In this document: positions 1-12,085 of the stretch, piece after piece
Numbering within the stretch: position 1 is the first letter of the stretch
Layout of the letters: each line of letters begins with the position of its first letter
NCBI RefSeq assembly: GCF_029168945.1
Contig: NC_083606.1
Location: forward strand, 12,116,041-12,180,040
Origin: Cannabis sativa
Lineage: Eukaryota; Streptophyta; Magnoliopsida; Rosales; Cannabaceae
Reading direction: 5' to 3'
Length of the DNA: 64,000 bases
Program-made: the position numbers and the translations under genes
The notes under the pieces: generated by a model
What the model was told of the DNA's origin: nothing
The model's input: the letters and a program-made list of their open reading frames with translations, nothing else
Databases searched by the model: none

Positions 1-2036
1 AGTATCATTCTTGGGCACATTGTTAGTAAAGATGGGATCATGGTTAATTTGGGAAAGATTGAATTCGTCATGGATGGGCCAAATATATAGATACTACCAT
101 CAATTTGTAGAAGGATTTTCTAAGATCTTAATGTCCTTAACAAAGTTAACTAAGAAGAATCAATGATTTATATGATAGACGAGTGTGAAACAAGTTTCAA
201 GAGTTGAAGCAACGATTGATGACAACTCTTGTGTTAGCCCTACCGTCAGATCAAGAAACATTCGTGGTCTATTGTGATGCATCCACACAGGGTCTGGGAT
301 GCGTTCTGGTGCAAGCTGATAGGGTTATTACTTATGTTTCTCTCCAGTTGAAGGAGTATGAGCAGCGATACCCAACTCATGACCTAGGATTTGCCGCAGT
401 GGTCTTTGCTTTAAATATTTGGCGACACTAAATCTACGGAGAAAAGTGTGAAATCTATATCAATCATAAGAGCCTTTAATTTTTCTTTACTCAGAAAGAT
501 TTGAATATGAAATAGAGGCGATGGTTAGAGTTAGTTAAAGACTACGATTATGAAATTCTTTATCATCTCGAGATGGCCAATGTGGTGGTGGATACCCTAA
601 GCAAGAAAGGGCCTGGAGGTTTCCAACACGATTATGATTTCCTCTTAATTAGCAGTGGATATGGTCAAATCAAGTATTGAATTTGTGGTTGGTAGACTTA
701 AAATTTGACACTACAATCAGACTTGTTAGAGAGAATTAGAAATGCTCAATTGGTAGATCCAGAATTGGTGAAGATCCGAAATGGATTCTTAGCTGGTCAA
801 GCTAAAGAATTCACTGTGTTGGGTAACAAAATGTTACTTTGTAAAACCTGAGTTTGCGTTTCGAGTAGTACCAAACTTAGAAATGAGATTCTTGATGAAG
901 CTCATACCACTCCCTATTCATTACATCTTAGTACCACTAAGATGTATCAAGATTTAAAACCCTACCATTGGTGGTGCAGTATGAAAAATGATGTGGTGGA
1001 ATATGTGACTAGATGCTTGACTTGTCAGTAGATTAAGACTAAACATCAAAGACCTGCAGGGTTGTTGCAGCCTTTGACACTTCTTGAGTGGAAATGGGAG
1101 GATGTCACCATAGATTTTGTGGTTGGATTACCTATGACCGTGGGTATGTTCGATTCCATATGGATAATTGTGGGTCGGTTTACCAAATCAAGACATTTTC
1201 TGCTAGTAAAAACAATGTATTCAGCAGATCACTATGTAAAACTCTATGTAAAAGAAATAGTACGACTTCCTGGAGCTCTTAAGTCCATTGTTTCAAATAG
1301 AGATCTAAAGTTAACTTCCATCTTTTGGATAAGTCTCCAACGAGCCATGGGTACAAAGCTGATGTTCAGCACAACTTTTCATCCTCAGACAGATGGATAG
1401 TCTGAGAGTATAATTCAGATTTTAAAGGATATGTATGTGATGGATTTTGAAGGCTGCTGGAGTAAGTATCTACCATTGATAGAGTTTTCTTACAACAATA
1501 GCTATCAGAGTACAATAGGGATGCCTCCCTATGAGATGTTGTGGCAGGAAATGTAGATCTCCAATTTATTGGGATGAAATCAGACAGAGAAAATACATAG
1601 GTCCGGAATCAGTTCAACGGACCAATGATTTATAGAGAAGATCAAGGATAAATGATTGCTTCTCAAAGCAGGCAGAAAAGTTATGCAGATCTGAAGCACA
1701 GAGATATAGAATTTTAGGTGGGAGATCATGTCGTCCTACGGGTATCTCCAACGAAATGGGTTAAGCATTTTGGGAAAAAGGCAAGCTATGCCCTATATTT
1801 ACAAGGCCTTCTAAGATTCTTGAGAAAGTAGGATTGGTAGCTTACCATCTAGCTACCAGTACAGATCCTTGATAGGAATGACAAAGTTCTTCGAAACAAA
1901 ACCATAACAATGGTCAAGGTACTTTAGAGAAACAGTAATTAAGGTGGAGGAAGCCACCTAAGAGTTAGAGTCCAATATGAAGGCTCAGTATCCAGAGTTG
2001 TTCATGTTAGATTTCAAGGATAAAATAGGGGATAAT
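1..2036 (+). pseudogene. Decayed Tekay/Del-like Ty3-gypsy pol (RNase H, integrase, chromodomain end)
   Basis: This is the 3' half of a gypsy polyprotein with many stops and frameshifts. The RNase H start (204-431) keeps the YCDAS and YPTHDL motifs. The integrase core (1062-1400) keeps WKWEDVTIDFV and FHPQTDG. From about 1860 to 2020 there is a damaged chromodomain-like tail with a KVEEATWE-type stretch. The same regions, much better preserved, lie on the minus strand at 61958-63999, and that copy served as my guide. Compared with it, this copy seems to have lost about 150 bp before the chromodomain. The purine-rich tract near 2027-2036 lies just before an LTR starting at 2037, as expected for the 3' end of an element. 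The 5' half is outside the window. It cannot encode a working protein. Confidence 0.85.
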
Positions 2037-2734
2037 TATAATGATCGCTTAGCTTTATATGTGAATTAGCAGATAATTAGGACTTCTTATAAAAAATAAG
2101 CTTTAAATAATTATTTTTTTTGTATTAATGGAGATATATTGAATTCTAGGTGTATTATGTATGTTATATATGAAATTTTATATTTTTCATATTGTTTTTG
2201 CTTAGTAACAGTAGAATGCGATAATTTGGCCAATTTGAGTCACATATTTACGGTAGAGTATCTTTAATTAGCGAGGTAGTATAGTTAGACATTTAGAATG
2301 TCAGATTTAGTCGGGTTATGGTTTTGGACTATTTTACCCCTAAGTATTTAGATTTCTTTATGGTTAAGTAAAGGGGCAAATTAGTCATTTACTTGTTTTT
2401 GTTGGTTAGTGAGTGTTTGTGGAATTTCTAGTATTTCTTTAGTCTTTTTTGAGATAAAGTTAAGGTTAGATAAAATCAATTAGATTATTAAGTATTAAAT
2501 AGAAAAATCAAGAAAACATATATCTATCTCTCTTGCTCTCTCTGTTAGCCCAATTTTTTTTTTTTTATTTTCATACCTGTACTTGGAGGATTTTAACTTA
2601 GAAATCAAGGTCTTTGATAGCCAAGCTAAGTTAAGTTCTTTTCCCTTTAAAATTTTCAAGTTTATGAATTAGGTTTTCATGTAATTATAAGTTTTTATTT
2701 CTTTATGAATTGAGTTGAGTTGGGGTTGGATTCT

Positions 2735-3923
2735 TGTTGCTATATTTTTAAACGCTACGCAAGTATACGCAATCAAGTAGTAAATCTCACACAGGTGAGG
2801 TCGATCCCACAGGGAATTGGATTAAGTACCACTAAATTATACTTATGATTCTATTCGGTAAATCAAAAGCAATTATGGTTTAAAAACAGTAAAATTTGAA
2901 AGAAATTCAGAAAACTTAATAGCACAATTTAAAGTTAAGCAAGATGAGACAATAGGGAGGAGAATCCTGTTGTTGTTTACCCAAATCGTTAATGATTAAT
3001 TACTATCCTATTCTTGAAGTGAATGACAGATTATAAAATAACCTAGCTCCTTTCAGATCTTCTAGATTCTAAATTACATGTTATCTAATTAATTCCTTAA
3101 TTAAACTAACATGAAATCAGCATTAAGTAATAATCTACTCGTCACATAAGTCATGTAAATACTTTCGTTTCACATAGAACATCGATTATCTTAATTTTAG
3201 CATTCTCAATTCTCACTTTTCAGATTTTGAATTGAGATCATAGAACATGCACAAGGTGATCAATCTTAAACATGAAATTAAGAACAAATTAAGATAATTT
3301 CACACACAAGAATTGAGGAATGGTAATTAAACATTAACTAGGCAAAACATTAAACAACAATCATCATCCTCCCTAAATGGGAAATTTAGTTCAGAAACAA
3401 ATCCATAACCATTCCTATTGCAATATTCAACATAAATAAATTAAAGAGGAATAAAGAAAAGAACTGTTGGTGGATTGACTCTGGATCTTCACTTTGATTT
3501 CCTTTGCTCTTCTTGCCTCTTTCTGCTGTGTTTTAGGGTTCCAAATCGCTTCCCTGACTTCCAATCGCAGTTTTCTATTTATACTTGAAATTTAGGGTTC
3601 GATGGACGAAAATACCCCCGGTCCGTACGGGATCTCGCCGCGGCCAAGCTTCCTCTCGCCGCGGCGAGAATTTGCCAATTTCAGCCTCTCTCTGTATCTC
3701 GTAACTCGCCGCGGCGAGCCTCTTCATCGCCGCGGCCAGATATGCAAAAATTCAAACATTAAGTTTTTCTTCGGCTCAGCACGTCTTTCAATGAATTTCT
3801 GCACCCGAGACCTCTTTTACTCCAAAGAACCTGAAAACATAGAAAACAAGCGTAATTCCGTCCCAACACAGCTAAAAATGCACATAAATTGGATCCAAAA
3901 CATAGGCTAAAAATAGCCTAACA
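2735..3923 (-). mobile_element. Solo LTR, Athila/Tat/Ogre-type, inserted in the Tekay LTR
   Basis: The 1189-bp unit has TG..CA ends: TGTTGC at 2735 and CTAACA at 3923. It is flanked by a perfect 5-bp duplication ATTCT (2730-2734 and 3924-3928). The ACGCAAGTATAC block near its left end also occurs in the minus-strand LTR starting at 58438, which has an adjacent primer binding site and gag-like coding, so the family is gypsy. No internal region is present, so this is a solo LTR, presumably left by LTR-LTR recombination. It contains four CCGCGG-centred dyads at 3636-3737. Confidence 0.85.
3636..3737. repeat. Four CCGCGG-centred dyads inside the solo LTR
   Basis: The motifs are CGCCGCGGCC (3636-3645), the perfect 16-bp palindrome TCTCGCCGCGGCGAGA (3654-3669), the perfect 14-bp palindrome CTCGCCGCGGCGAG (3705-3718) and TCGCCGCGGCC (3727-3737). 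They form a GC-rich island in AT-rich DNA. Their function is unknown; they could bind protein or form hairpins. Confidence 0.85.
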
Positions 3924-4195
3924 ATTCTAGGGTTGTTTTTGAGTTGTTTAAGCTGTTTTAAGTTGATTTTGTTGGTTGTAGTCTTTTTTGATGAAGGTTT
4001 TAGCTTTCAAGCTCAAACTTGGTTCTTTAATGGTAGATTTTGCCTCAGTTGTTTGATGATGTAAAATTTTATTGGATTATGTTGTGTATGGACTTTTTAG
4101 GTGTTCCGGAGCTTATTAGAAGTTTGGGATAGATTTGTGTGAGAAATGAGGTTTTTAGAAGATTTGTAATTAAAAATAGTATACCATTTTCTGAG

Positions 4196-4246
4196 AACGG
4201 TCTACCGTTTTTAGTAGGCAGTGACCAGGAAAAACGACCTACTGTT
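4196..4246. repeat. Pair of short dyads in the Tekay-type LTR
   Basis: AACGGTCTACCGTT (4196-4209) and AACGACCTACTGTT (4233-4246) are near-palindromes sharing a C-T-A centre. They belong to the dyad set described in the findings. Confidence 0.7.
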
Positions 4247-4865
4247 TTTTTAGGGTGTTTTCCTAAAGTCTCATTTCTGTATTTTATCAATATTTAGGGT
4301 ATGTTCATGCTATTTATTGATAAGGAAGATTTTAGTTTTGAGTTTAGGTCCTGAAAAGTGATTAAGCATATCACTTACCAGATTATGTATGTTATGACTT
4401 AGGGACCTTTAAATTATCCTGCAGTAGTTTCTACTCAAGTTGACCGGTACACCTGAATTAAAAATTGAGGTAAGATTAGTATAATAGTTTCATATATTTA
4501 TACATGTTTAGCATGCATGTAAGTTATTAGAATATTATATCAAGGTATCAATGAGGTGTACATAGAGTTGCACTAAGATACCAACATATATATGTTACGC
4601 AAATCAATAGCCATCAAATTAGCATATCAGAATATTGGTAAAGTGTACATAGAATTGCACTGAGATATCAATAGATATATGAAAGGCTTTGTTGTACGAA
4701 CGTTCTAGACTTAGTGTGCGTTGGACCGGGCCATAGGGTTGTGATTAGGTGTATGGGTGCTTGGATATAATCTGGTTTATGTTTATGTTATGTTTATATT
4801 TTTTTGCTAAGTCTGTCGACTGACAAATATTGTTTATATAAGTAGGTAAAAGTAAGAATCTCTAA

Positions 4866-5976
4866 TAAATTAATGGGAAAAAAACATCAAAATAGTACAA
4901 CCGTTAAAAATGATATATATCTAATTTGCTAAATGGATGAACCGCCCAACAATAAGAGAGACATTGTCTTTGAATAAAACTAATAATAATTTAATTAAAT
5001 AAATAAATAAGTAGGGTACAACCTAAATAAGTATTACTATTTTATTCAATTAAGAAAAATATCTTAGAAGTCTTATTCATTTATTTATTTTGAATGGAAT
5101 AATCTTATTAAGTATTAGTCTTATGGATGGTGAGTTCAATAGTTTAAAATGTATGTATTTGGTGAAAACTACATCTACATGGAGTCATATGCGTACGTAC
5201 CATCTCACACTAGCTTCTCTTCGTCAAAGGTCGGTTTACTTTTCTCTGCCCTTTTCCTGTGAAAAATAAATAAATAAAAATGGGACCAATATTATGAGAA
5301 GAGGAATGGTATGACCACCAAATTTATATAGCAAAATCCTTTGAAAAATTTATATAAATGTACACATATATAAATACCAAAAGATTACATAGTAACTTCA
5401 GTTCTTTCTAGTTAATCGAGTTTTATTTTTTAGTTTTTTAAACAAAAAAATGTTTGGTATGTTTTTATAACATACCAAATATGTATTTTGAAATTGTCAT
5501 AGCTGGTACTCTAAACACAAATTTTATAAATTTGACCAAACTAATTTCAGTAATATGCCACTAATTAATAATCAAATTTAAATATGTAACTAATATGATT
5601 AATTAAAGACCTAATTTTAGTTTACTATACAAAATACTGAATTTCTTTTTTTTTTTTTTGAATAGTACTGAATTTCTATTTTGATAAAATATAACAGCAA
5701 TAAAAAATCATCAACTATTTATAAAGTGGCAACTCGTATAGACATCATTAATATTTTATAACAATATTATTGTATAACATTATATACTAATGAAAAAAGC
5801 AATTGCTTCTTAATTAATCCAGTTTACAAAACAAACAACTATATACACTATTACACTATTCACTTTACTTGTTCTTGCCCCTTGGCGACCAAGAAAAGGA
5901 AACTAATATGTGAATCTCTTTTTTTAAAAATTGACAACAATACTAATTAATTTAGTTCAAACTTATAAGATGTATA
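4866..5976. other. AT-rich intergenic DNA without a recognised feature
   Basis: Both strands lack a convincing ORF. There are homopolymer runs near 5645-5660 and scattered AT repeats. I see no TIR, LTR end or RNA gene. Confidence 0.6.
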
Positions 5977-6210
5977 CACTACTACAAAAAACACCTTTTA
6001 GAGGCGGTTTTAAAGCCCTTTAGGCGTCGGTTTTCGCGAAATTCGCTACCGACGCCTATCAAGGCGACGCTAAAGGGTTTATTTTAACCGACGCCATATA
6101 TACCCCTATGGCGTCGGTTCTTAGCTAGGAACCGACGCCATAGGGGTATATATGGCGTCGGTTCCTAGCCAATAACCGACGCCATAGGGGTTGTAGGAAC
6201 CGACGCCAAA
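5977..6210. repeat. CACTA left TIR and subterminal inverted-repeat array
   Basis: The TIR (CACTACTACAAAA) is followed by multiple copies, in both orientations, of a ten-base motif GGCGTCGGTT/AACCGACGCC, often joined to CTATGG. The 6095-6195 part can fold into long hairpins. Such arrays are the usual binding sites of the TNPA-type protein in En/Spm-like elements. Confidence 0.9.
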
Positions 6211-6739
6211 AGTGAGCAGATTTCAATTTTTTTCATTTTTTTTAATTTAATTATATAATTTTAATTTTATATTTATTAATTTATATATTATTATATTTAA
6301 TTTAAATTACATATTTATTTAAATTTTAAATTACATATTTATTTAATTTAATTATATATTAATTACATTTTAAATTAAATAGTAATTAAATTTGGGTAAA
6401 AACATAATTTGATTTCATAAAAATAATTAAATATTACACAAACATGTAAAATTAGTTAAAAATATTAATAAGTTAATAAATCTAATTACAAGTTAATCTA
6501 TAAAAATTACATAATGAAGAAAAATTCTTCGACCTTTGAACCTCAATCGTCACCGTGAATCACCGCCATCAATTGTTCGATCCACTTTCGCTGTAGTGGT
6601 AAAATTTCTGTTTTTGGATCGTATTGCTTCTTACCCCCAAACTGTTAAAAAAATTAAAAATTTATATTAGTTTATGTATATGTATATTATATATTTGTTA
6701 TTATAAAATTTATATACTATGATCAATAATTAAAACTTA

Positions 6740-9700
6740 CAGCTTTTTGATCTTCTATGTAACGGTTGGGGTTGGCACGTGCGACGATGTCAGTCATATA
6801 TTTCAAAACATAAAAACCGCATTCTTGGCTTTTAGGTTGTCTTGGACAGTTTGCTTGTGCAATTCCTTGCCACGGGCCAAGATACTGATGTGCGTCCCCT
6901 ATATACATGAATGCCCTGTTTGGAAAAATTATATTAGCATTTCAATTCGTTAGTTAATTTAAATTCGTTACATAAGAAGTCATTAAATAATTACCTTCCG
7001 ATCATTTGTTCTATTTCTTCGGGAATTGGGCAGCCTTTTAGAGGGTTTAAATGGATAATTTTCTTTGGCGCAACCACCACTAGCGTCCAATGCATCCTAG
7101 AAAATTATATTGGAATATAAGTAAGATAGTATAAAAATAATTTGAAGACATAATATAGAAATGAACAATTAGCACTAAAGAATTTAATAAAGTTTACCCG
7201 ATATTCCAAGGAATAAAGAACATTTGGTGGTTGCTGTTCATTAATGATAACCAATTAGCCAATCCTCTTGCCGCATCGTCAAAAGATCGACTACGTTCTT
7301 CATCGCCGATCCCATGCACCTTGTGAGAAGCTGCGGGTCGTAAAACTTGAAAATTTTTCTCGGTACCGTTGATGCTCTCCCATATGTGCCTCGCCAAAAA
7401 AGTGTTAGTGCCTTATAATAATTTAACTATAATTTGATATAAGGTTAATTAGATTAAAGAAGAGTATACATCATTCCAAACAAGATTCCCCGGTTGCCGA
7501 TGTAGTTACACGTAGCAACTCCGTCGCAAATCCTCTCCGTATAAAATGATCCGGGTACGCGGTGCAATGAATCCTCGGGGGACAGAAATTGTGATTATAT
7601 CACGTTTATCTTTGAGCCTTAGGAATTCATGAATCATCCATTTCAGCGAATTAGGGATCAACGCCATCTTCTCTTCCGTGAACAACTCATCTTCCCGTGC
7701 ACCACGGCTTTGTGGAGAAAGCATCGGAGCTTTCCCCTTTGACGCATCACGTCTTGAGGGCGGTTGAGCGAGTGGACCCTAAACAAAACAGAACATAATA
7801 TATATATCAAATTTTATCTAAATTCTACCGAAATTTCGGTAGCATAACGGTTGTAATTGAATGATCCCAAAAATTTTGAACATGGCTGTATAACGACAAA
7901 TAACACATATATAACAGTAGTTTGTTCATCCATCCCACCGCAAAGACATATATTCGCGTAACCTACTTCACTACGGATGAATATTGAAGATATTCAAACT
8001 CCACTAATCATTAATAATTAATTTCAGTTGAGAAGTTACCTCGGTTGTTAAAATTAAGTGTTTAGGCCAAGGAAGGAACATCTGGTACACGTCCCTAACA
8101 TATCTGAACTCTTCAAGTGGGACTGGGATTTCAGCGTCCTCTTGCAGGATTTCTGAAATCATGATCCGAGCATGTGAATCATCGTAATCCTGGCAGTGAA
8201 CTTTGTTCTTACCCACATGCTCGTACAAATACCCTCGGGCCACAATATTGTCGATGTTGTCAGAGCAGAGATGTACTTGCTGATTAAGGGCCGCATGGTC
8301 ATCAAAATTGTATAGGATACCTTGGTCGTTGAGGGAAATGAACTCCTCAGCATAAATTTGTGGTTGTACCTCATCCTGAGGAGCGTATGGTTGTGGAACA
8401 TACGCCTCACCAGCCACCTCTCCTTCTTCCTCTTGTTCGGCAGCGTTCCTCTGCTGCTTAAGGGATTGGACTTCGGCTTTTAATTGTTCAATCTCCTTCG
8501 CTTGCCGAGCCACAACATCAGACACTTCCCTTTTCTTCCTGCCGAACAGTTGAGATGCCCTGGTCAGGAACCTACAAATCATAAAATGCAAATTAGCAAC
8601 GATTTCATTTGTGTAACTAAATAAATAACATTTGAAGTAATAGCATACCCAGCAGCCCTGACACGTCCAGGATGCTCTGGTGTCCCGAGCGCCTGCGTGA
8701 GGATATCGTTTTGGCCCTGGACCTGAATTTGTCCCTGACTAAGCTTCTCCTCTAATTGAGCCTAATGCACGCATATATTCAAGCAATTAGTATATGAATT
8801 ATATACACTAACTCTAATTGAATTATATATTCAAGCAATTAGTATATGAATTAATATATACTTACTATCTTCTCGGCAATTTCCTTGTCGTAATCAGTGA
8901 CAAGTTTTCTACTCTTGGTGCGAGATTTAATCCAAACACGGTGGCGGGGAGGATCTGCAACTTCGAGGTCCTTTTTCTACATAACGTTATAACAATGAAA
9001 TGAGTACCAATTAAATTGTATAGCACATTATAGCACATTAAATTTTTAGTATTACTTACCACAGCTTCCCGTACGTTCACCATTCCACTCCGACCACTTC
9101 GATGTCTGGATTGAATTTTTGAGGAACGTTCACGTTGCACCTTACTCAATTCCTACAATGCCAAAAAAAATACATTAGATACATGTACTTGTATTTAAGA
9201 GTTTATCTTAGTGTTAATATAATTAGCGTACCAGAAATTCAGGAGTTAGTCTACTTTCAACAAATTTGCACCAATCAGCAGCGTCGATCTCCGGGTGCTT
9301 TTCAGGGACTTGTGCCAGTCGTCCCAGATCATTCTCTTTCAACGCGGGCATTATGATGTCTTTTGTCATCCTATTCTTGAAGTCTTTCATTAACTTCCCA
9401 GCTAGGATGAGACAATCATGTTTGAAGGTGTCCGGCACAATGAACCCCGTCTATTTTGAAGGAAAACAAACACGGTTAGAGTCAACATTTGGAGTAATAG
9501 AAAAACAAATCAAAATTCTAACAAATAATAGCTTACCTGAATGTCTTTCCAAACTTTATTTTTCAGAGTCTGGTTGACTTTTTTCCAATTTTTATAAGCC
9601 AACCCTATTGTCTGCCGACATCTGACTCCCAGAGTGGATACGAGCTTCGCGTAGCTTTTTCCACAGTATTGACCTTTATCATTAACTTCGAGGGCCACTC

Positions 9701-9818
9701 TTTTGCCCTGATCCATTAGTTTGGATATTTCATTCATTTGCGTCGGCCCTCGTGTAGGTATTGTGGTTGGACACTCATTTTCTGCTCCCGAATCAGATCC
9801 TGATTCTGAGTTTGCCAT
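6740..9818 (-). pseudogene. CACTA second gene: TNP1-like region, coiled coil, DUF8039-like domain, Ulp1-like peptidase
   Basis: Read on the minus strand, open segments separated by likely introns give one protein layout. First (9818-9536) is a plant Ptta/En-Spm TNP1-like region with YCGKSYAKLVSTLG and GLAYKNWKKVNQTL. It continues at 9438-9223, 9149-9060, 8995-8865 and 8760-8650. Segment 8575-8042 has a coiled coil (VARQAKEIEQLKAEVQSLKQ) and then a domain resembling DUF8039 (VPLEEFRYVRDVYQMFLPWP). The end (7724-6740) resembles a C48/Ulp1 cysteine peptidase, with a His in HWTLVVVAP (about 7090) and a Cys in QPKSQECGFYVLKYM. Frames around 7500 conflict, so at least one shift is likely. Exon borders are estimates. 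The ATG lies three bases past the tnp2 stop. Confidence 0.75.
7820..8035. repeat. Internal CACTA repeat, copy 1
   Basis: About 200 bp beginning with the palindrome CCGAAATTTCGG and including 'cgcgtaacctacttcactac'. It recurs in the same orientation at about 11865-12085. This copy lies in a presumed intron of the second gene. Confidence 0.75.
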
Positions 9819-9820
9819 GT

Positions 9821-11252
9821 CTACACCATATCACCCTCTTCAGTACCATCGAATGCTTTCTTCTTCCGTCTATCAGGATGATTTGCAGGCAAGTACCGTC
9901 TGTGACCCATATAACACATCTTGTGTCCATTTGCCAAGCGACGAGCCGATGTGTTAGTGCAACAAATCGGACAACCTTCGTAACCTTTTGTGCTTAAGCC
10001 TGATAAATTACTATAAGTTGTGGAAATCACCGACGAGTCCACAACAACACAAATTTTCGCATTAAAAAATTCTTTTTTAAAACCATCATAGACCTGAACC
10101 CCGTTCTCATACAATTCTATTAAATCGTCAATCAATGGTTCCAAATATACATCGATATTATGTCCAGGTTGTTGCGGGCCTGATATCATTAAAGAAAGCA
10201 TGTTAAATTTCCTCTTCATCACTAACCAAGGAGGAAGATTGTACATAACTAGGAAGACAGGCCATGAACTATGACGACTACTTAGAGATCTATGTGGATT
10301 TACTCCATCCGCGTACGTACCGAGACGAATGTGTCTTGGTTCGCATTTGAATTCGTGGTTTATGTAGTTCACTTTTTTCCAAGCTTGGGAATGCGGGATG
10401 TCTAAGTTTTCCATCTTTCACTCTCTTGGTCTCATGCCAAATCAAATTTTCGAATGTTACGCACTACGATATAATCGTTTCGGTCGCGGAATCAAAGGCA
10501 TGTACCACATCACTTTTTGGGGGATAAGTTTCCTATTCTCCTTACTCTTGTTTACTTTATGGCGGGATAAACCGCAAGTCGGGCAATAATTCATGTCTGC
10601 ATATTCCTTACGATATAAAATGCAATCGTTCGGACATGCATGAATTTTTTCATACTTCAATCCTATAGAATTTAACGTTTTTTTCACTTCATAAGTAGAT
10701 TCGGAAAGCGATTGGCAAATGGTAAGATATCTTTAAAAGCGGCTAAAAATTGAGTAAAACATTTATCGCTCACTCCATTTTCTGCTTTTATGTTGTAAAA
10801 CTTTACCATTGTTGGTAATATTAGTTTTTTACAAACATCGAACGAGCAGGTTTATCAGCATCACTAAGAAAATTATCGAATTTCTCAGGATCATTAAGAA
10901 ATTCCTCCTGTGCTTCGTTAAGCAAATCCAATGGATAATCATCGAACTCATTACCCTCGATATCATCTACCCCCCGCTTTCCTAATGGATATGGATCATT
11001 AGGTAAATGTTCGCCATGGTAATACCAATTAGTATAACTTCTATTGAAACCTCGTAAATACACATGGTCCTTAATCATTGTAATATTTCCTTTAGATACA
11101 TTACAACAATCTACACACGGACAATGAATACGATCGTGATTTGTAGAATTCTTTAAGGCAAACTCTAAAAATGCATCGAACCCTACTTGAAATCGCAGTG
11201 TGTCTCTCTCCTCACGCATCCATGATTTATCCATAACAAAAATCCTATCCAA
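9821..11252 (-). pseudogene. CACTA tnp2-type transposase, frameshifted and C-terminally shortened
   Basis: The first ORF (11252-10821) is a transposase-associated N-terminal domain; the likely start is the internal MDKSWM at 11234, the usual start in this family. It keeps CPCVDCCN and the WYYHGE stretch. The second segment (10687-10457) has the tnp2 zinc-like block IHACPNDCILYRKE and MNYCPTCGLSR. The third (10414-9821) has YADGVNPH, YNLPPWLVMKRKF and ISGPQQPGHNIDVYLEPL. Frames change near 10700 and 10440. Related proteins run several hundred residues further, but here the frame stops at 9821 and the next gene's ATG follows almost at once, so the C-terminal half has been deleted. It is inactive as written. 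Confidence 0.8.
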
Positions 11253-11260
11253 AAATTCGG

Positions 11261-11750
11261 TATTTAGTAACTACTTATAGCTAGTTACTAATTACACAAT
11301 GTAACTAACTAAGTTTCTCACAATTTATTCATATTAATTTATAAATTACTTAAATTCTCGTTTTAGATTAGTTCATATTATTAGGTTGTTTTGTTGATTA
11401 GAATGTTATTAAAATGTTAAATATTTTTAATAAATAAAATTGAGGGGAAAAATTTTTGGAAATGCAATAAAGGTATTAACTAATATTTTCCCCTTTTAAT
11501 TAACTTTTGCTCTTTATTTTCTTTGAAAAATAAAAATCCACATTGAACCTCTCAAATGAAAGAAAAAAAAATAAAAAAAGAAGGATTTTATATGTTTATT
11601 TTGTTAATTTATTTAGTAACTAATTATATCTAGTTACTAATTACACAATGTAACTAACTAAGTCTCTCACACAATTTATTCATATTAATCTAAAAATTAC
11701 TCAAATTTTCGTTTTACATTAGTTCATGTTATTAGGTTGTTTAGTTGATT
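11261..11750. repeat. Two direct copies of a ~140-bp AT-rich unit in the CACTA element
   Basis: The unit at about 11265-11400 recurs at about 11612-11750, sharing 'agttactaattacacaatg' and 'attaggttgttt' blocks. They sit upstream of the transposase start (minus strand), possibly in its promoter region. Confidence 0.75.
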
Positions 11751-11864
11751 ATAATGTTGGTAAAATTAAAAAGTTTTCATAAATGTGAATATTATTATTT
11801 TTTATGTGACCTAACTTCTTATTACTATGTTATAATTAACTATATTATGAATGGTTTTAGTAAG

Positions 11865-12085
11865 ATTTATCCTAATTCTACCGAAATTTCGGCAGCATAA
11901 CTACTGTAATTGGACGTGCCCAAAAATTTTACAAGTGCCTCAAATAACAAACAAAACGGATAAACAATACAAAATTAATCCACCCATCCGACCGCAAGAC
12001 ATGTATTCGCGTAACCTACTTCACTACGGATGAATATTTAAGATATTCAAACTCAACTAACATGCATTGATAATTAATTATATAT
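11865..12085. repeat. Internal CACTA repeat, copy 2
   Basis: Direct repeat of 7820-8035, sharing the CGAAATTTCGG core and 'cgcgtaacctacttcactac'. Divergence in the middle shows that the duplication is not recent. Confidence 0.75.

Larger units (their letters stand above)
2037..4865 (+). repeat. 3' LTR of the decayed Tekay-like element, 3'-truncated and interrupted
   Basis: It begins TATAATGATCGC right after the purine tract, matching the TGTAATGACCGC start of the well-preserved LTR at 59884-61956 (minus). Segments line up with the plus-strand LTR at 23451-27404, including the 'gaatgcgataattt' block, the 'gtgtacatagagttg' block and the 'agtctgtcgactga' block. A solo LTR of another family (2735-3923) splits it. 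Similarity fades near 4865, before the expected LTR end, so the 3' end is lost. A pair of short dyads lies at 4196-4246. Confidence 0.7.

Noticed and set aside
3602..3910. 102-codon plus-strand ORF over the CCGCGG motifs
   Set aside because: It lies inside a solo LTR, follows the palindromes and has no family resemblance; a by-product of GC-rich repeats.
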